DNA from: Girardinichthys multiradiatus
Lineage: Eukaryota; Chordata; Actinopteri; Cyprinodontiformes; Goodeidae
DNA: 64,000 nucleotides
Assembly (NCBI RefSeq): GCF_021462225.1
Contig: NC_061806.1
Location: 29,559,644 to 29,623,643, forward strand
Direction: 5' to 3'
In this document: positions 36,308 to 46,490 of the stretch, piece by piece
Position numbering within the stretch: position 1 is the first letter of the stretch
Layout: every line of letters begins with the position of its first letter
Notes under the pieces: model-generated
What the model saw: only the letters and a program-made list of their open reading frames with translations
Database searches by the model: none
Told to the model about the DNA's origin: nothing
Position numbers and translations under genes: made by a program

Positions 36308-36669
36308 CACAGGGCTGCACGGTGGTGCAGTTGGTAGCACTGTTGCCTTGCAGCAAGAAGGTCCTGGGTTCGATTCCCGGCCGGGGGACTTTCTGCATGG
36401 AGTTTGCATGTTCTCCGCGTGCATACGTGGGTTCTATCCGGGTACTCCGGCTTCCTCCCACAGTCCAAAGACATGCCTGTTAGGTTAATTGGTCACTCTA
36501 AATTGCCCTCTGGTGTATGAATGAGTGTGTGCATGGTTGTTTGTGTGTTGCCCTGCGATGGACTGGCGACCTGTCCAGGGTGTACCCCGCCTCTTGCCCA
36601 TAGATTGCTGGAGATAGGCACCAGCTTCCCTGTGACCCATTATGGAATAAGCGGTAGAAAATGATTGAC
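36308..36669 (+). repeat. Full-length SINE-like repeat with tRNA-like head
   Basis: 362 bp with an A-box-like TGGTGCAGTTGG at 36323-36334 and a perfect B-box GGTTCGATTCC at 36367-36377. The 32-bp spacing is that of a tRNA-type Pol III promoter. The body carries GGAGTTTGCATGTTCTCC, CGGCTTCCTCCCACAGTCC and GACTGGCGACCTGTCC. It is flanked by an 11-bp duplication, TGATTTAGTAT, at 36297-36307 and 36670-36680. The repeat is very widespread in fish. I treat it as a tRNA-derived SINE on the boxes, the long target duplication and the 5'-truncated sister copy, but I cannot give its database name. Confidence 0.85.
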
Positions 36670-36777
36670 TGATTTAGTATATAAATCCAAATAGAATATC
36701 TTGAAATTTGTAGTTGTGACGAGAAAAAAAAATGTCAAAAGATTTAAAGAGTGTGAATACTTCTGCCAAATACTGTA

Positions 36778-38190
36778 GAAGATGATACTGAATAATCCAT
36801 TGAAAGGTTCACGGAGTTTCTGAGTCAAACAGAAACCAGGATCACAAACTCTGTACACCTTTACAGCAAAGAGTGTTATCCAGTTGTCCACACTGATGGA
36901 TTAATTGGACTGATGGAAAATGAAAAAACATAAGTATGTAGAAGGGGGAGGGACCTGAGGTAAACAGATATAACTCTCATCTGCCATCCTGAACATAAGC
37001 TAATTGTAGAATAAATAGTCTAAAAATGCTCTTTAACAGCTGCTAACATCATGTCAAGTATTGTTTCTTGAAAAACCCAGTCCTAAAGAAAATGATTTAC
37101 GGGTTTTAGAAAATGTTGGACTGAAAACAAGAAGGCGGTGACAGAACAGAACAGTAAAAACATTCTTTAAAAGGTCAGACCTGCAAATTGTCTTCAGTTG
37201 CTGCAGCTGTTTCCCATCACTGCTGCTGCTTTAAGCCACAATGATCCAACAGCTCGACACATTACGTAATGTCAGTTAAACATGGGCCTGATGTTGTTAA
37301 CAATGTGTGTACAGTGCATCCTCCATGTGCCGAGTAGGTGGGAGCAAACTGCATCTGTTTGAGTGCAATGTGTGTGTTTATGTCCATATGTGAGTGTGTG
37401 GGAGGATGACTCAGACAGCAGGTGAATCACTCCAGGCAGACATGCGCACACACACAAACACACACACTGAAGGGTGTTGGGGATTGCCTGCAGAGAAAAT
37501 AGCACCTAACTTCTCCACCCGATTTAGTCCAGTTAACCCACCAACAACACACAACAACACTGCCTGCACTCTAAACAAGGCCAGAGGTTCTGCACACTGA
37601 TGGTCACACAGAAACTAACACCTAACTGGCTGCTAGGGTTTTGGTTCTGCAGGACTTCCTGGACTTTATGGATAGAAAGCTGAGTACTTTCATTTTCCAT
37701 AGATTTCAGGGCAGTGCCTATGGATGTGAGCCCTCAGTTTGCTCAAATGCCATAAAAGGTCAGCTGCAGCCAGAGTCTAAGTTTGTTCTCATACTGCAAA
37801 CCCCGACATATATCCGCTTCAAACACACACACACCATCACACACACACGTTGCGTGGCAACAATTTGCATACAAATATGCCAAACCACATTTCAGTGCAC
37901 TAAAGGCTCTGAACAAGAGTGATGTCACCTGACCACCCAGTGACGTCCTCATGTAGTGACACTTAATAGCTGAACACAACCTGAGAAAAGACGGAAAGAA
38001 GGAATTTAAAGATGAAAACTCTGTGTTTGATTAGAAATGAGTGGAATCAGAGAAGCAAACTCTTCTGAGAGATTTGATGTTACAAAACAGACCTAAAAAC
38101 AGCTGAACTCTCAGGAGGTCATTTATAGGAAATTGAAAGTACACCCTCATTCGAATGAAGGGTTTTGCATATCGGAACATAATGAAAATG
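36778..38190. other. Unannotated stretch with CA-rich patches
   Basis: No supported gene. CA/TG-rich tracts lie at about 37367-37402, 37443-37468 and 37824-37850. The overlapping frames there reflect the simple repeats. Confidence 0.45.
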
Positions 38191-39079
38191 ATTACCAGGT
38201 TCTACATATTTTGAAATCTAACTTCCCGTGTAAAAAACGCAAAACTGATCTCACATTTTCCTAATCTATTAAACAAATTAAAATTGAAAAACTATGAAAA
38301 GAAATTTGTACATCCCTTTATTCAATAGTTTAAAACCATGTTTTAAACTATTTGCAGCAACGGTGATCAGTAAACCTTTTCTTCATAATTTCACATATAA
38401 CAATTATCAGTCTCACAGATAATTGTTGAGGAATCTTGGCCCCACCTACTCTTTACACTGCTGCTTAACACTTAGGCTGAGATCTGGACTTTGACTGGGC
38501 CACTGCTACATCTTAATTATTTTCTTTTCCACCATTCTGTTGTACATTTGCTGCGGCCTTTGGGATGATTGTTCTGTTGATGACCCAGTTTGGGCCAAGC
38601 TGCAGCAGACAAATGGACTCACATATGACTAGAATTAAATGACAACACAGACATTCATGGCTGTGTAAATGACTGCAAGGCGCAAGTACTGTGGCTGTAA
38701 AACATCATTAGCCCTCCATCAACATGCTTGTCAGTTGGTATCAGGCTGTTTTCTCCAAACATGGTGCTATGGCAAGCATCTCTATTTTGGTCTCACCTGT
38801 CTTTGGATTTTAAATGCAAATGGGCTTATAACCTGTCGTAGATTGATGGTCAGCAACAGCTGCTTCTCCACAGGCATTGCTGATGTCTTCCCATCCTGCC
38901 ATTGTGTTAAAACATACCTGTACGCTCTAGAGGAGAAAATGGCCCAAACTCCAGCTTCTAGGCACTCACACAGATGATGATTGATTAACCCTTTATGTTT
39001 AGGAAATGATAAGGTAGTGGAATATGTTGTGTTTTTGTGCAACTGGGCTTGGACCTAAATTAACGTAGAACCTGGTAAT
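38191..39079 (-). mobile_element. Degraded Tc1-like element
   Basis: Perfect 15-bp inverted repeats, ATTACCAGGTTCTAC at 38191-38205 and GTAGAACCTGGTAAT at 39065-39079, bracket reverse-strand Tc1 coding remnants. Read on the reverse strand from the right: GKTSAMPVEKQLLLTIN (about 38910-38850, start region), then FGHNAQ-like, LIPTVK-like and WACFAA-like blocks (about 38800-38690). The region of the second Asp lies near 38580 and the SQSPDL-like block near 38480 (GGACTTTGACTGGGCCACTG on the + strand). The true outer TIRs may extend slightly beyond these repeats. It belongs with the fossils near 4.0, 15.2, 42.1 and 59.0 kb. Confidence 0.75.
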
Positions 39080-40269
39080 ATTCTAAAACTTTTTATAATG
39101 TCCTGATGCATTAAACCGAAGTAACTGTATATTCAGTTAATATTGACTGTCTCTGCTTCATTACTGCAGAGAGAAACTCCCTTAAGACTCACAAATAAAA
39201 CTCCTACTCATATAAATCTAAACACGAGTACAAAATGAATCAGAGCAGATTTTCTAGTCTGTCAGCCGTATTCGTCTCACTCAGTGTCACATCTGTTTTT
39301 ATTTTGTATTACATTTATTAGTTTTGCTGAAAACAACAGCAACAAAACTGATGTCGGCTTTGTTTGATTTAAAGCGATTAACATTTGCATAACTCAAGTG
39401 CAAAGGTTTCTACAAGACAATGATTTGTTTGGTCCCATTTTCATGCACTCAACTCCTTCGATTTTCAACAGCACTTTTTAAAAGCATTACTGATGTAAAC
39501 AAAGAGGCTCAAATGTGCGTGAACACTAAATCTTAACTCCCTCCGTCATAAGCATTCAATCCCATCGGGCCCCACGGGCTCCTTCCATCACTCTGCAAGT
39601 GAATAAAACGTCTAAAAATGTCGCTGAACGAATAAATCAGACCGCCGCTGCCAGTGGGGCGACAGTGTTTCAGCAGGCAGGCGCCTCGCTACAATTACAG
39701 CACAGACCTTTAACTAATGACCTTGTCTGAAGGAGTAATAGAACAGTGCCGGATGAAAGAAAGATGGAGAGATAGCAGAGGGTGTGGCTCGCAGCAGGGC
39801 CATTTAGGACGGGAGGAGGATGTGCGAAAGGAGATTAAAGGGAGAACAGGGGGGACACAGGGTTGTTTTGGACATCAAATATTCATGGCATGCTGATAGA
39901 TGGAGTGACAAGCCGGAGAATTCGCATAACCTCTCATCTGAATTCTCTATCAGTGTCAAGAGAGGAAAGGTTGAATGTTTCTATTCAGTGAGGCTCTTTG
40001 GAACATATTTTAAGTTTAGCAACAATAACTTCAAAATGCACATAAAACAGCTTTAAAACTGGGATCAGGGTGCATCTTAATGCAGCTACTATAGCAGGTG
40101 TGTCAGAAGTTAACATACAGTCATTATGAGCATGTACATAATAAATACTGAACTTTCTACTACCAGGTTGGAAGGATTACACAACATACAACTTTAATTT
40201 GCTACTTTGAAGCAGGAAAAAGACAGATGTTGCTGGGAAAATTTTAATAATTTTGATGGTTATAGGTTT
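39080..40269. other. Unannotated stretch
   Basis: No supported gene. It contains the left copy of duplicate pair A (39895-40058). About 39560-39740 is GC-richer than its surroundings and could be a conserved non-coding element, unproven. Confidence 0.4.
39895..40058 (+). repeat. Diverged direct duplicate A, left copy
   Basis: Shares ordered words with 41208-41412: GAGTGACAAGC, a C-rich CCTC-TCATC stretch, AGTTCTC/AATTCTC, CAGTGAGGCTCTT against TAGTGAGCCTCTT, and AACAATAAC-TCAAAATG. The pair flanks the Rex3 copy at 40270-41172 in direct orientation. Confidence 0.5.
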
Positions 40270-41172
40270 GATAGGGGGTGGGGAGCTGCTGACCTCGACG
40301 GGGGACATTATCGGGCGGTGGATGTACTTTGAGGATCTCCTGAATCCTACTGTCACACCTTTCCAGGTGGAAGCAGAGATTGGAGCCCTGGAGTTTGCCT
40401 CATTATCAGCCAGGCTGAAGTCACCGAGGTGGTCAAAAAGCTCTGCAGTGGCAAGGCTTCAGGGGTGGATGAGATGCCTGCCCTGGGTACCTCAGGTCTC
40501 TGGATGTAGTAGGAACACGCCTCTTCAACACCGTGTGGCGGTTGTGGGCAGTGCATCTGGACTGGCAGATTGGGGTGGTGGTTACCTGTCACAGGAAGGG
40601 GGTTTCTGAGGGTGTGTTCCAACTACAGGGGGATCTCACTCCTCAGCCTCCATGACTGTAGAACCTGTTCTTCAGGAGGAGCAGTGTGGTTTTTGTGTCG
40701 GCCGTGGAACACTGTACCAGCTCTACAGTCTCTACAGGGTGCTCAGGGGTTGATGGGAGTTTGTACAATATGTTTATTGGTCATGGAGGAGGCCTTCGAC
40801 CGTGTCCCTCATGGTGGCCTGATTGCATTAAGTCGGACTTGTTGGTGCCTCTGGTACTCCGGCAGGGCTGCCCTTTGTTACCGGTCCTGTTCATAATTTT
40901 CATAGACAGGATGTCTAGGTGAGGCCAAGGGCCAGAGGCAATCTGGTTTTTGTACCAATGTATTTTTCTCTTCTTTTTCGTAGATGACCCCCTCTAGCCA
41001 AGACCTACGGCGTGCACTGTAGGCGAGTGTGAAGCAGCGGGGTGAGAATCAGCTCCTCAAAGTCCGAGGCCTTGGTTCTCGACCAGAAAAGGGTGGCTTG
41101 TCCTCTCAAAGTTAGAGGGGAGTTTCTGCCTCAAGTGGAGGAGTTCAAGTATCCCGGGTTCCTGTTCACAAC
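40270..41172 (+). mobile_element. Rex3-type (RTE-clade) LINE fragment, both ends missing
   Basis: Begins GAGCTGCTGACCTCGACGGG, in the region just upstream of RT, and stops within the C-terminal part at GAGTTCAAGTATCCCGGG. It lacks the 3' tail, unusual for simple 5' truncation. Conserved blocks are scattered over frames: EVTEVVKKLCSGKASGVDEM-like (about 40420-40470), NYRGISLLSLH (about 40621), QCGFCVGRGTLYQ-like (about 40681) and MEEAFDRVPHG (about 40783-40815). These are followed by LRQGCPLLPVLFIIFIDRMSR (about 40859-40920) and DPPSSQDLRRAL (about 40985). The FADD core is lost by a deletion near 40980. TGGCAGATTGGGGTGGTGGT at 40562 matches the other published Rex3 primer site as I remember it. 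This copy is older than the one at 12 kb. Confidence 0.87.
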
Positions 41173-41207
41173 GATAAGTAGCTATACCTGAATTCAAGAT
41201 GATTTAT

Positions 41208-41412
41208 GATTGAGTGACAAGCAGGAAGGTTAACACCTCATCATCCAAGTTCTCGCTTCATTCTCTAGTCTACACTAGAAAAAACAAAAACAAAATCTTT
41301 TTAGTGAGCCTCTTAGTAGAATATTCTCTCTGTGATTAAAACCATCTCAGAGCAGAAGATAGACAGATTGTTTGGTAACAATAATCTCAAAATGTGCAAA
41401 AAGGTTTAAATC
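41208..41412 (+). repeat. Diverged direct duplicate A, right copy
   Basis: Partner of 39895-40058, about 1.3 kb downstream in the same orientation, with insertions relative to the left copy. It starts immediately after the Rex3 fragment. Confidence 0.5.
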
Positions 41413-41892
41413 AAAACAATAACAGTTTTTAAGCATCTGCCTAGTTTGACTTTCATCAAGATCATTTCAGACCTCTCCTCTGCCCTGAATGTTTTAAAAT
41501 TTTTATCATGTCAGAAAAAAATTTCTACTTTTAATCTTCCAGATCAAAAAATTGCACAGGTGCTGTGAATTTCTGCAATCAGTGTTTTTTGCCTGAGGGA
41601 GCGCCACCCTGAAAACACCACGCTCCGAGAGGTGCAGGTTTATCCACTTCATTGTTTCCCTAAGAATGCTGATTGAAAACAATCTGATTTAATACACTCA
41701 ATTCCCTTCAGAAATCATAACAACTCTGAATGTTAGCTCTGATAAGAGCGCAAGCCCAGTGGAACTTTGTTTTGGTGAGACAAAGCACCAGAAGCAGGGG
41801 AGGTGAAGGTGCCAAACACTGGAGAAGATTTTAATCTTAGAGATTTTAACATAAAATCATTCATCAGAAAGTGACACTGCCAGAGTTCTGAA
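41413..41892. other. No recognisable feature
   Basis: AT-rich background between the two sets of duplicates; nothing is recognised. Confidence 0.4.
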
Positions 41893-42000
41893 TACATAAT
41901 GACAGATAAAACAGCTCAGAATAAACACAGAAAATCTGGGTTCAGGAGGTCTGAGCTGATTAATGATGCCAATCACTCTTACTCTACACTGTTATGACAA
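41893..42000 (+). repeat. Direct duplicate B, left copy
   Basis: Aligns with 42995-43096 over about 100 bp, with shared words ACATAATG, CAGCTCAGAATAAACA and TGAGCTGATTAATGATG, TCACTCT, ACTC-ACACTG. Both copies are in the same orientation and flank the Tc1-like fossil at 42045-42870. Confidence 0.75.
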
Positions 42001-42044
42001 AGTCTTGGTAAACAGAAAGTTCATCCCTTTTCTAGCAAGTTAAA

Positions 42045-42870
42045 GTTGGGAGTTTGCTGGTCTGGACTATACAGGTATGTCAATGCCAAGATGGGAAAAC
42101 AGCAATGACTTTAGAGAAGCAACTGTTGCTGCCCGTCATTCTGTTAAGGCTTTCAAGGTCCAAACTGAAGTTCATCATTCTATAGACAGGTCGAATATTC
42201 TGGAGTGGAAAACATTTAAGAGACCTGCCAATCTTCCCAGGAGTTGACGTCCCACTAAATTCACCCCAAGGTAAGACAACCAAAGAGCTCCATCGCAGAC
42301 TCTACAGGCCTCAGACAGCTTGTTAACAGGTTCATGACAGAACAGTTAGAAAAAGACATATGGCTTTTGTGCTTTTGTGGAATTGCTGAAGGAGAAAGTC
42401 ACCTCTCCCCTCAAAGATTGTGGCAGCGATAGACCAGTTACCAAGATATTAAAAACTAAAATTATCTGTCAGGATTCCTAAGCTTTCAAGTCATTTTAAT
42501 GAGATGAAAGAGAAACTGCTACTGTAGAAAGACATTTTTTGAAAATGGGTCTTCAACAGGACAATGATCCCCACAGAGCAGCAAATTTCTAACAGAATGG
42601 ATGAAAAAGAAAACGATAAAAGGTGTTGCAAAGGCCTACTCAAAGCCCAGTTTTAAAGCTGAATTGAACGCTGTGGTGGGACCTTCATAGAGCTGTGCAG
42701 AAAGAAATGTCTGCAGACCTCATTTAACCGAAGCAACACTGGAATGAAATTCCTCCACAATGATAAGAGATTAAAAAAAAAAACACAATACTTACTAGGC
42801 TGAAGATGGTTGTAGAAGCTATTAAATCTTTGGTTGTACTTCACATACATACAGCTTTTCCAATTTTGCT
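42045..42870 (+). mobile_element. Degraded Tc1-like element
   Basis: The family's start region can be read (CQDGKTAMTLEKQLLLPVIL-like, about 42080-42140). Next come EWKTFKRPANLPR (about 42200-42240), TPR-like (42262) and QTLQASDSLLTGS-like (about 42297-42335). GLQQDNDPHRAANF covers the second Asp (about 42548-42590), followed by a worn TKSPVLKLN (about 42640), WWDLHRAVQKEMSADLI-like (about 42672-42730) and KIPPQ-like (about 42750). Multiple frameshifts and stops are present and no TIRs are visible. Same family as the fossil at 4.0 kb. Confidence 0.78.
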
Positions 42871-42994
42871 TAATCTTTGTTTATTAAACAGTGAGTCTGG
42901 AATCTGTTGTATGCTTTTGTGTGCTTGATGTAGGGTCGTGATACATAAATTCCTGGAATTAAAACAGTCTGTTCTTCCCTTTTACTGTGACTTT

Positions 42995-43096
42995 ACATAA
43001 TGTGAATGGAAGCAGCTCAGAATAAACAAAGATGTGTGCAGAGGGCTGAGCTGATTAATGATGGTTATCACTCTGACTCCACACTGCTACAACAAA
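42995..43096 (+). repeat. Direct duplicate B, right copy
   Basis: Partner of 41893-42000, about 1.1 kb downstream. The longest shared word is about 17 bp (TGAGCTGATTAATGATG). Confidence 0.75.
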
Positions 43097-45344
43097 CAGC
43101 TTTGGAGGGAAAAAACCCTGAAATGTGAGCAAACAGTGAAGCAAACAGTTGTGTTGGTCTGAATCAGTGATGTGTGACGTGGAGTAAACTCCAGGGACAT
43201 ACACACAGATGCACATGTGCACAGGGAAATGCATGGTAAAATCAACCTGAGTCTGCAGGCTCATCTTCACCATGTGTTCAGAAATCACACAGACACTCAG
43301 ACAGTCACCGGCTGGTGAAATCAAGCTGGCTTTGGGACGATAAGTCCTGAAAATTAGATGGCTTGCCACTATTGTGCAGTACAGATGGATTTGAATGAAC
43401 ACACACACACAGATTATAAAGACACGTAAATCTTTCATTTCTCTCCTCTCTGCCCCATCACACCCCTGGCATGTGCAACTGTGAACTTGATTACATTCAT
43501 ATGGCTCTATGGGTGTGTGTGTGGCCTGATCCACTGGATTTCCAGAATCACCGTCACAATCTGTTGCACGGATAGATGGATGAGGTGAGGGAGGAGGGAT
43601 GGAAAATGCAGCGCAGGAAAAACTAATTACAGAACAGAAGGTCCTTGGGCTCAGAGGAATGCACTGACTTTACGCTCACCGTTTGTGTTACTTTTTCCAC
43701 CTCACACAAACACGAACATGGAAACTTCCTCTTAGACAAACACCGTGAAGGTGGGTGATCCCTATCTTCAAAAAGCTTTGCCTTCATAAACATCTGCTGT
43801 ACGATCGGTCGCTTTATAAAAAGCTAAGGATTGTTTCTGAGGACAAGATCGGTTCTGAAAATAATCACTCATATAGCGCAGATTAAAAGCACACATTCAT
43901 CACTAAACACTGCAACCATGAAATGAATGAAGTCTGACCTCATCTTTTCACTGTAGATATTTTTTCTGCACAAACACCTCCTCAAGGCTTTTCCAGTGAA
44001 CACCAGCAGCATTAAAGAGACTGAACGTTGGTGTTGAATGAACAATAAAGCCTGAGAGTCTTTCTGAATCTCAGCTACATTCAATTCCAACCAGACTCAG
44101 TTGATGAACTCACAGACTGAAATTTTTTTGAACAGTCACCAGATCTGTGGAGTGCAGTGCTGAAAAACAACAACACAAGATGGATTCCAGCATCTAAAAC
44201 CCGTACAGGCGTGGGCGCATGCTCCACAGTTGTTTCACAGTGTTTCAACAAGTCTAATAAATTCATCCAGGCAACCCACAAATTTTCAATAATGAAAGTG
44301 TAGTAGGAGCAAATTAGAATAGATGATAGATGGAGATGAGCAGCCTGGTGTCAGAACAACTAAATGTTTGCTCAGTCATATTAAATCAACCCAAATACAT
44401 GATGCGTAAGCCTTTCCACGGATAAATTAAAATGTGAAAAAAATGCCAAAATTTCAGGTGGCTGAATCTCACAGCTCTGACACACACTGGTGTGTAGAAC
44501 AAAATGCCCATTTTGTGTCTCTAAATCCATTAAACTTCACATGTCTAGTATTGATTTGGCAGTGTTTTCTATTATGTTGGACAAATGTAATATATTCACA
44601 TGTTTGATCTGCTTAATGGAGACTTTAGACATAAATTACATTAACTAACAGTTTTTATTCCTACAGAGACATCTGTCTAATTGCAGGATTTTAACCTTAG
44701 ATGTTTTGTGATAAAAATACCAAACCTGGTGTCATACTTAAAATTTTCTGGTACAAACAAATTCAAATTGCTTTAAAAAAAGGAAAACTAAACTTATTAA
44801 GTAAATTAGACAAGTAGCGAGGCCTCTTTTTGTATCAATCCTAACAGTAACGTGATGGAAATCAGATTAAGAAGATTAAGGTTGCTCATGTTTGGTTGCT
44901 CATGTTTAGTTTTTGCCTTTTGTTCAGTGTCATGACAGTAAAAAAAAAAAGTGGCAGTGTAGACAGGTGTTGCATGGTGATGATTAACAACAGCAGTGGA
45001 GAATCAGTGGTGGATTAATGGAAAGCTGCTCAAGACTTACAAGCTTTGCAACACCGTAAGTACACGACCAGACTTTTAACAAGCACCACTAGATGCAAGT
45101 TTCACCTGGTGTTAGAGCACTAACAATGTGTCTTTTTTATTATTTTTTATTTTTATTTTAACTCTGTCCTGTCCTGCAGAGTAGCACTCAAAATTGTTGT
45201 CTGAGTTCCAAGAAGAAGTGTCCAATGATGTGTACAGTGGCTCTTGGACCTTCCACAATAATTCTGGCAAAAATTCAAAACACTAAACACATGACACTTA
45301 AAGTACCAGTAATATTTTTTGAGATCCATTTTCTTGTTATTAGG
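43097..45344. other. Unannotated stretch
   Basis: No supported gene. The 159-residue reverse-strand frame at 43055-43534 shows no domain and overlaps CA-rich sequence, so I do not call it. A 14-bp tandem duplication (TTGCTCATGTTTGG-like) lies at about 44882-44910. Confidence 0.45.
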
Positions 45345-46148
45345 TTGGAGACCATCAGCACCGGTTCCCCCCAAGGCTGTGTTCTCTCTCCTCTGCTCTT
45401 CTCTCTGTACACCAACAGCTGCATCTCCAGTCACCAGTCTGTCAAGCTTCTGAAGTTTGCGGACGACACCACCCTGATCGGACTCATCTCTGATGCTGAC
45501 GAGTCCGCGTACAGATGGGAGGTGGACCATCTGTTGGACTAGTGCAGCCAGAACAACCTTGAGCTCAACGCTCTAAAGACAGTGGAGATGGTTGTGGACT
45601 TCAGGCAGAACCCAGCCCCACCTGCCCCCATCACCCTCTGTGACTCCACAATTGACACTGTGGAATCTTTCCGCTTCCTGGGAACCATCATCTCCCAGGA
45701 TCTCAAGTGGGAGCCAAACATCAGCTCCCTCATCAAGAAAGCCCAGCAGAGGATGTTCTTCCTGCGGCAGCTGAAGAAATTCAACCTGCCAAAGTCTATG
45801 ATGGTGCACTTCTACACAGCCATCATTGAGTCCATCCTCACCTCCTCCATCACCATCTGGTACGCCGCTGCTACAGCCAAGGATAAGGGCAGGCTGCAGC
45901 GTGTTATTCGGTCTGCTGAGAAGGTGATTGGCAGCAGTCTACAGTCGCTCCAGGAACTGTACACCTCCAGGACCCTGAAGCGGGCAGTGAAGATTCTGGC
46001 TGATCCCTCCCACCCCGGTCACAGACTCTTTGAGACTCTCCCCTCTGGCAGGAGGCTGCGGTCCATCCGGACCAAAACCTCACGCCACAGGAACAGTTTT
46101 TTCCCATCTGCCACCAGCCTGGTTAACAAAGCCCGGAAACCACCTTGA
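45345..46148 (+). pseudogene. Rex1-type reverse transcriptase, C-terminal half
   Basis: A continuous frame with one stop, TAG at 45540-45542, where a Trp codon is expected. Blocks in order: GSPQGCVLSPLLFSLYTN, motif C KFADDTTLIG (about 45455), NNLELNALKTVEMVVDF (about 45553), FRFLGTIISQDLKWE (about 45670), KKAQQRMFFLRQLKKFNL (about 45738), SILTSSITIWYAAAT (about 45832), then KVIGSSLQSLQELY and HPGHRLFETLPSGRRLRSIRTKTSRHRNSFFP, ending at TGA. Motif A and the endonuclease are missing through truncation, so it cannot be autonomous. Confidence 0.88.
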
Positions 46149-46490
46149 CACTCTCCCTTTCCCCCACACCCCCCTTTTTTGCTGACAGGACACCTGTAAC
46201 TTGTAACTCTATGCGTTACATTAACGCTCAGCATGGACTCCTGCTTTACTTGCACTGCCATACTTGCACAATGATCACCTGCACTGTTGTACTGCTCTTG
46301 CATCTTATACTGCTCTACATTTACTCTCACTCACTTAAAACTGTGCACATTTATATTTATATTTATATTATATTCTAGATATGTTTATACTGTTTAATTT
46401 GTACTGTATTGCACCGACTACGCCAAAACAAATTCCTTGTATGTCCAAAAACGTACTTGGCAATAAAGCTTTTCTGATTCTGATTCTGAT
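45345..46490 (+). mobile_element. Rex1-type (CR1-group) LINE, 3' end
   Basis: 5'-truncated non-LTR retrotransposon. It keeps the second half of the reverse transcriptase and a 3' UTR of about 340 bp ending CAATAAAGCTTTTCTGATTC with further GATTCT repeats, the tail style of this fish family. The left junction is sharp: unrelated AT-rich sequence gives way to LETISTGSPQGCVLSP. A clean truncation plus nearly intact coding suggests a fairly recent insertion. Target duplications were not identified. Confidence 0.87.

Larger units (their letters stand above)
35325..36775 (+). mobile_element. Degraded Tc1-like element carrying two nested insertions
   Basis: Coding remnants run from the HTH end (ISQSSVHLNIERGW-like, about 35335-35375) through KRPRVTLEELQKF (about 35453-35492). 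They continue through RRLARRNSLLEESP-like sequence (about 35560), MPKVKHGSGCIMLC (about 35706-35750; family: VKHGGGSIMLWG) and TARDIIKWFRSKHIHGPVKIQT (about 36008-36070). The stretch after the poly-purine ACAAAATGTGGTTCTACAAGG (36178) is the family's 3' UTR. The right TIR TGAATACTTCTGCCAAATACTG ends at 36775, followed by TA. The left TIR is missing. A SINE interrupts it at 35832-36000 and a SINE-like repeat at 36308-36669. Removing both restores the family order, with about 100 bp around the second catalytic Asp lost. Confidence 0.85.

Noticed and set aside
36308..36380. Possible tRNA gene
   Set aside because: The A- and B-boxes are present, but the cloverleaf arms do not pair convincingly and the sequence is the head of a dispersed SINE-like repeat.
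37439..37600. CA-rich region as a CRISPR-like or regulatory array
   Set aside because: Units are simple dinucleotides without regular spacers; ordinary vertebrate microsatellite sequence.
43055..43534. 159-residue reverse-strand open frame
   Set aside because: Cys/His-rich but without a regular zinc-finger spacing; overlaps CA-rich and duplicated non-coding sequence, with no homologue recognised.
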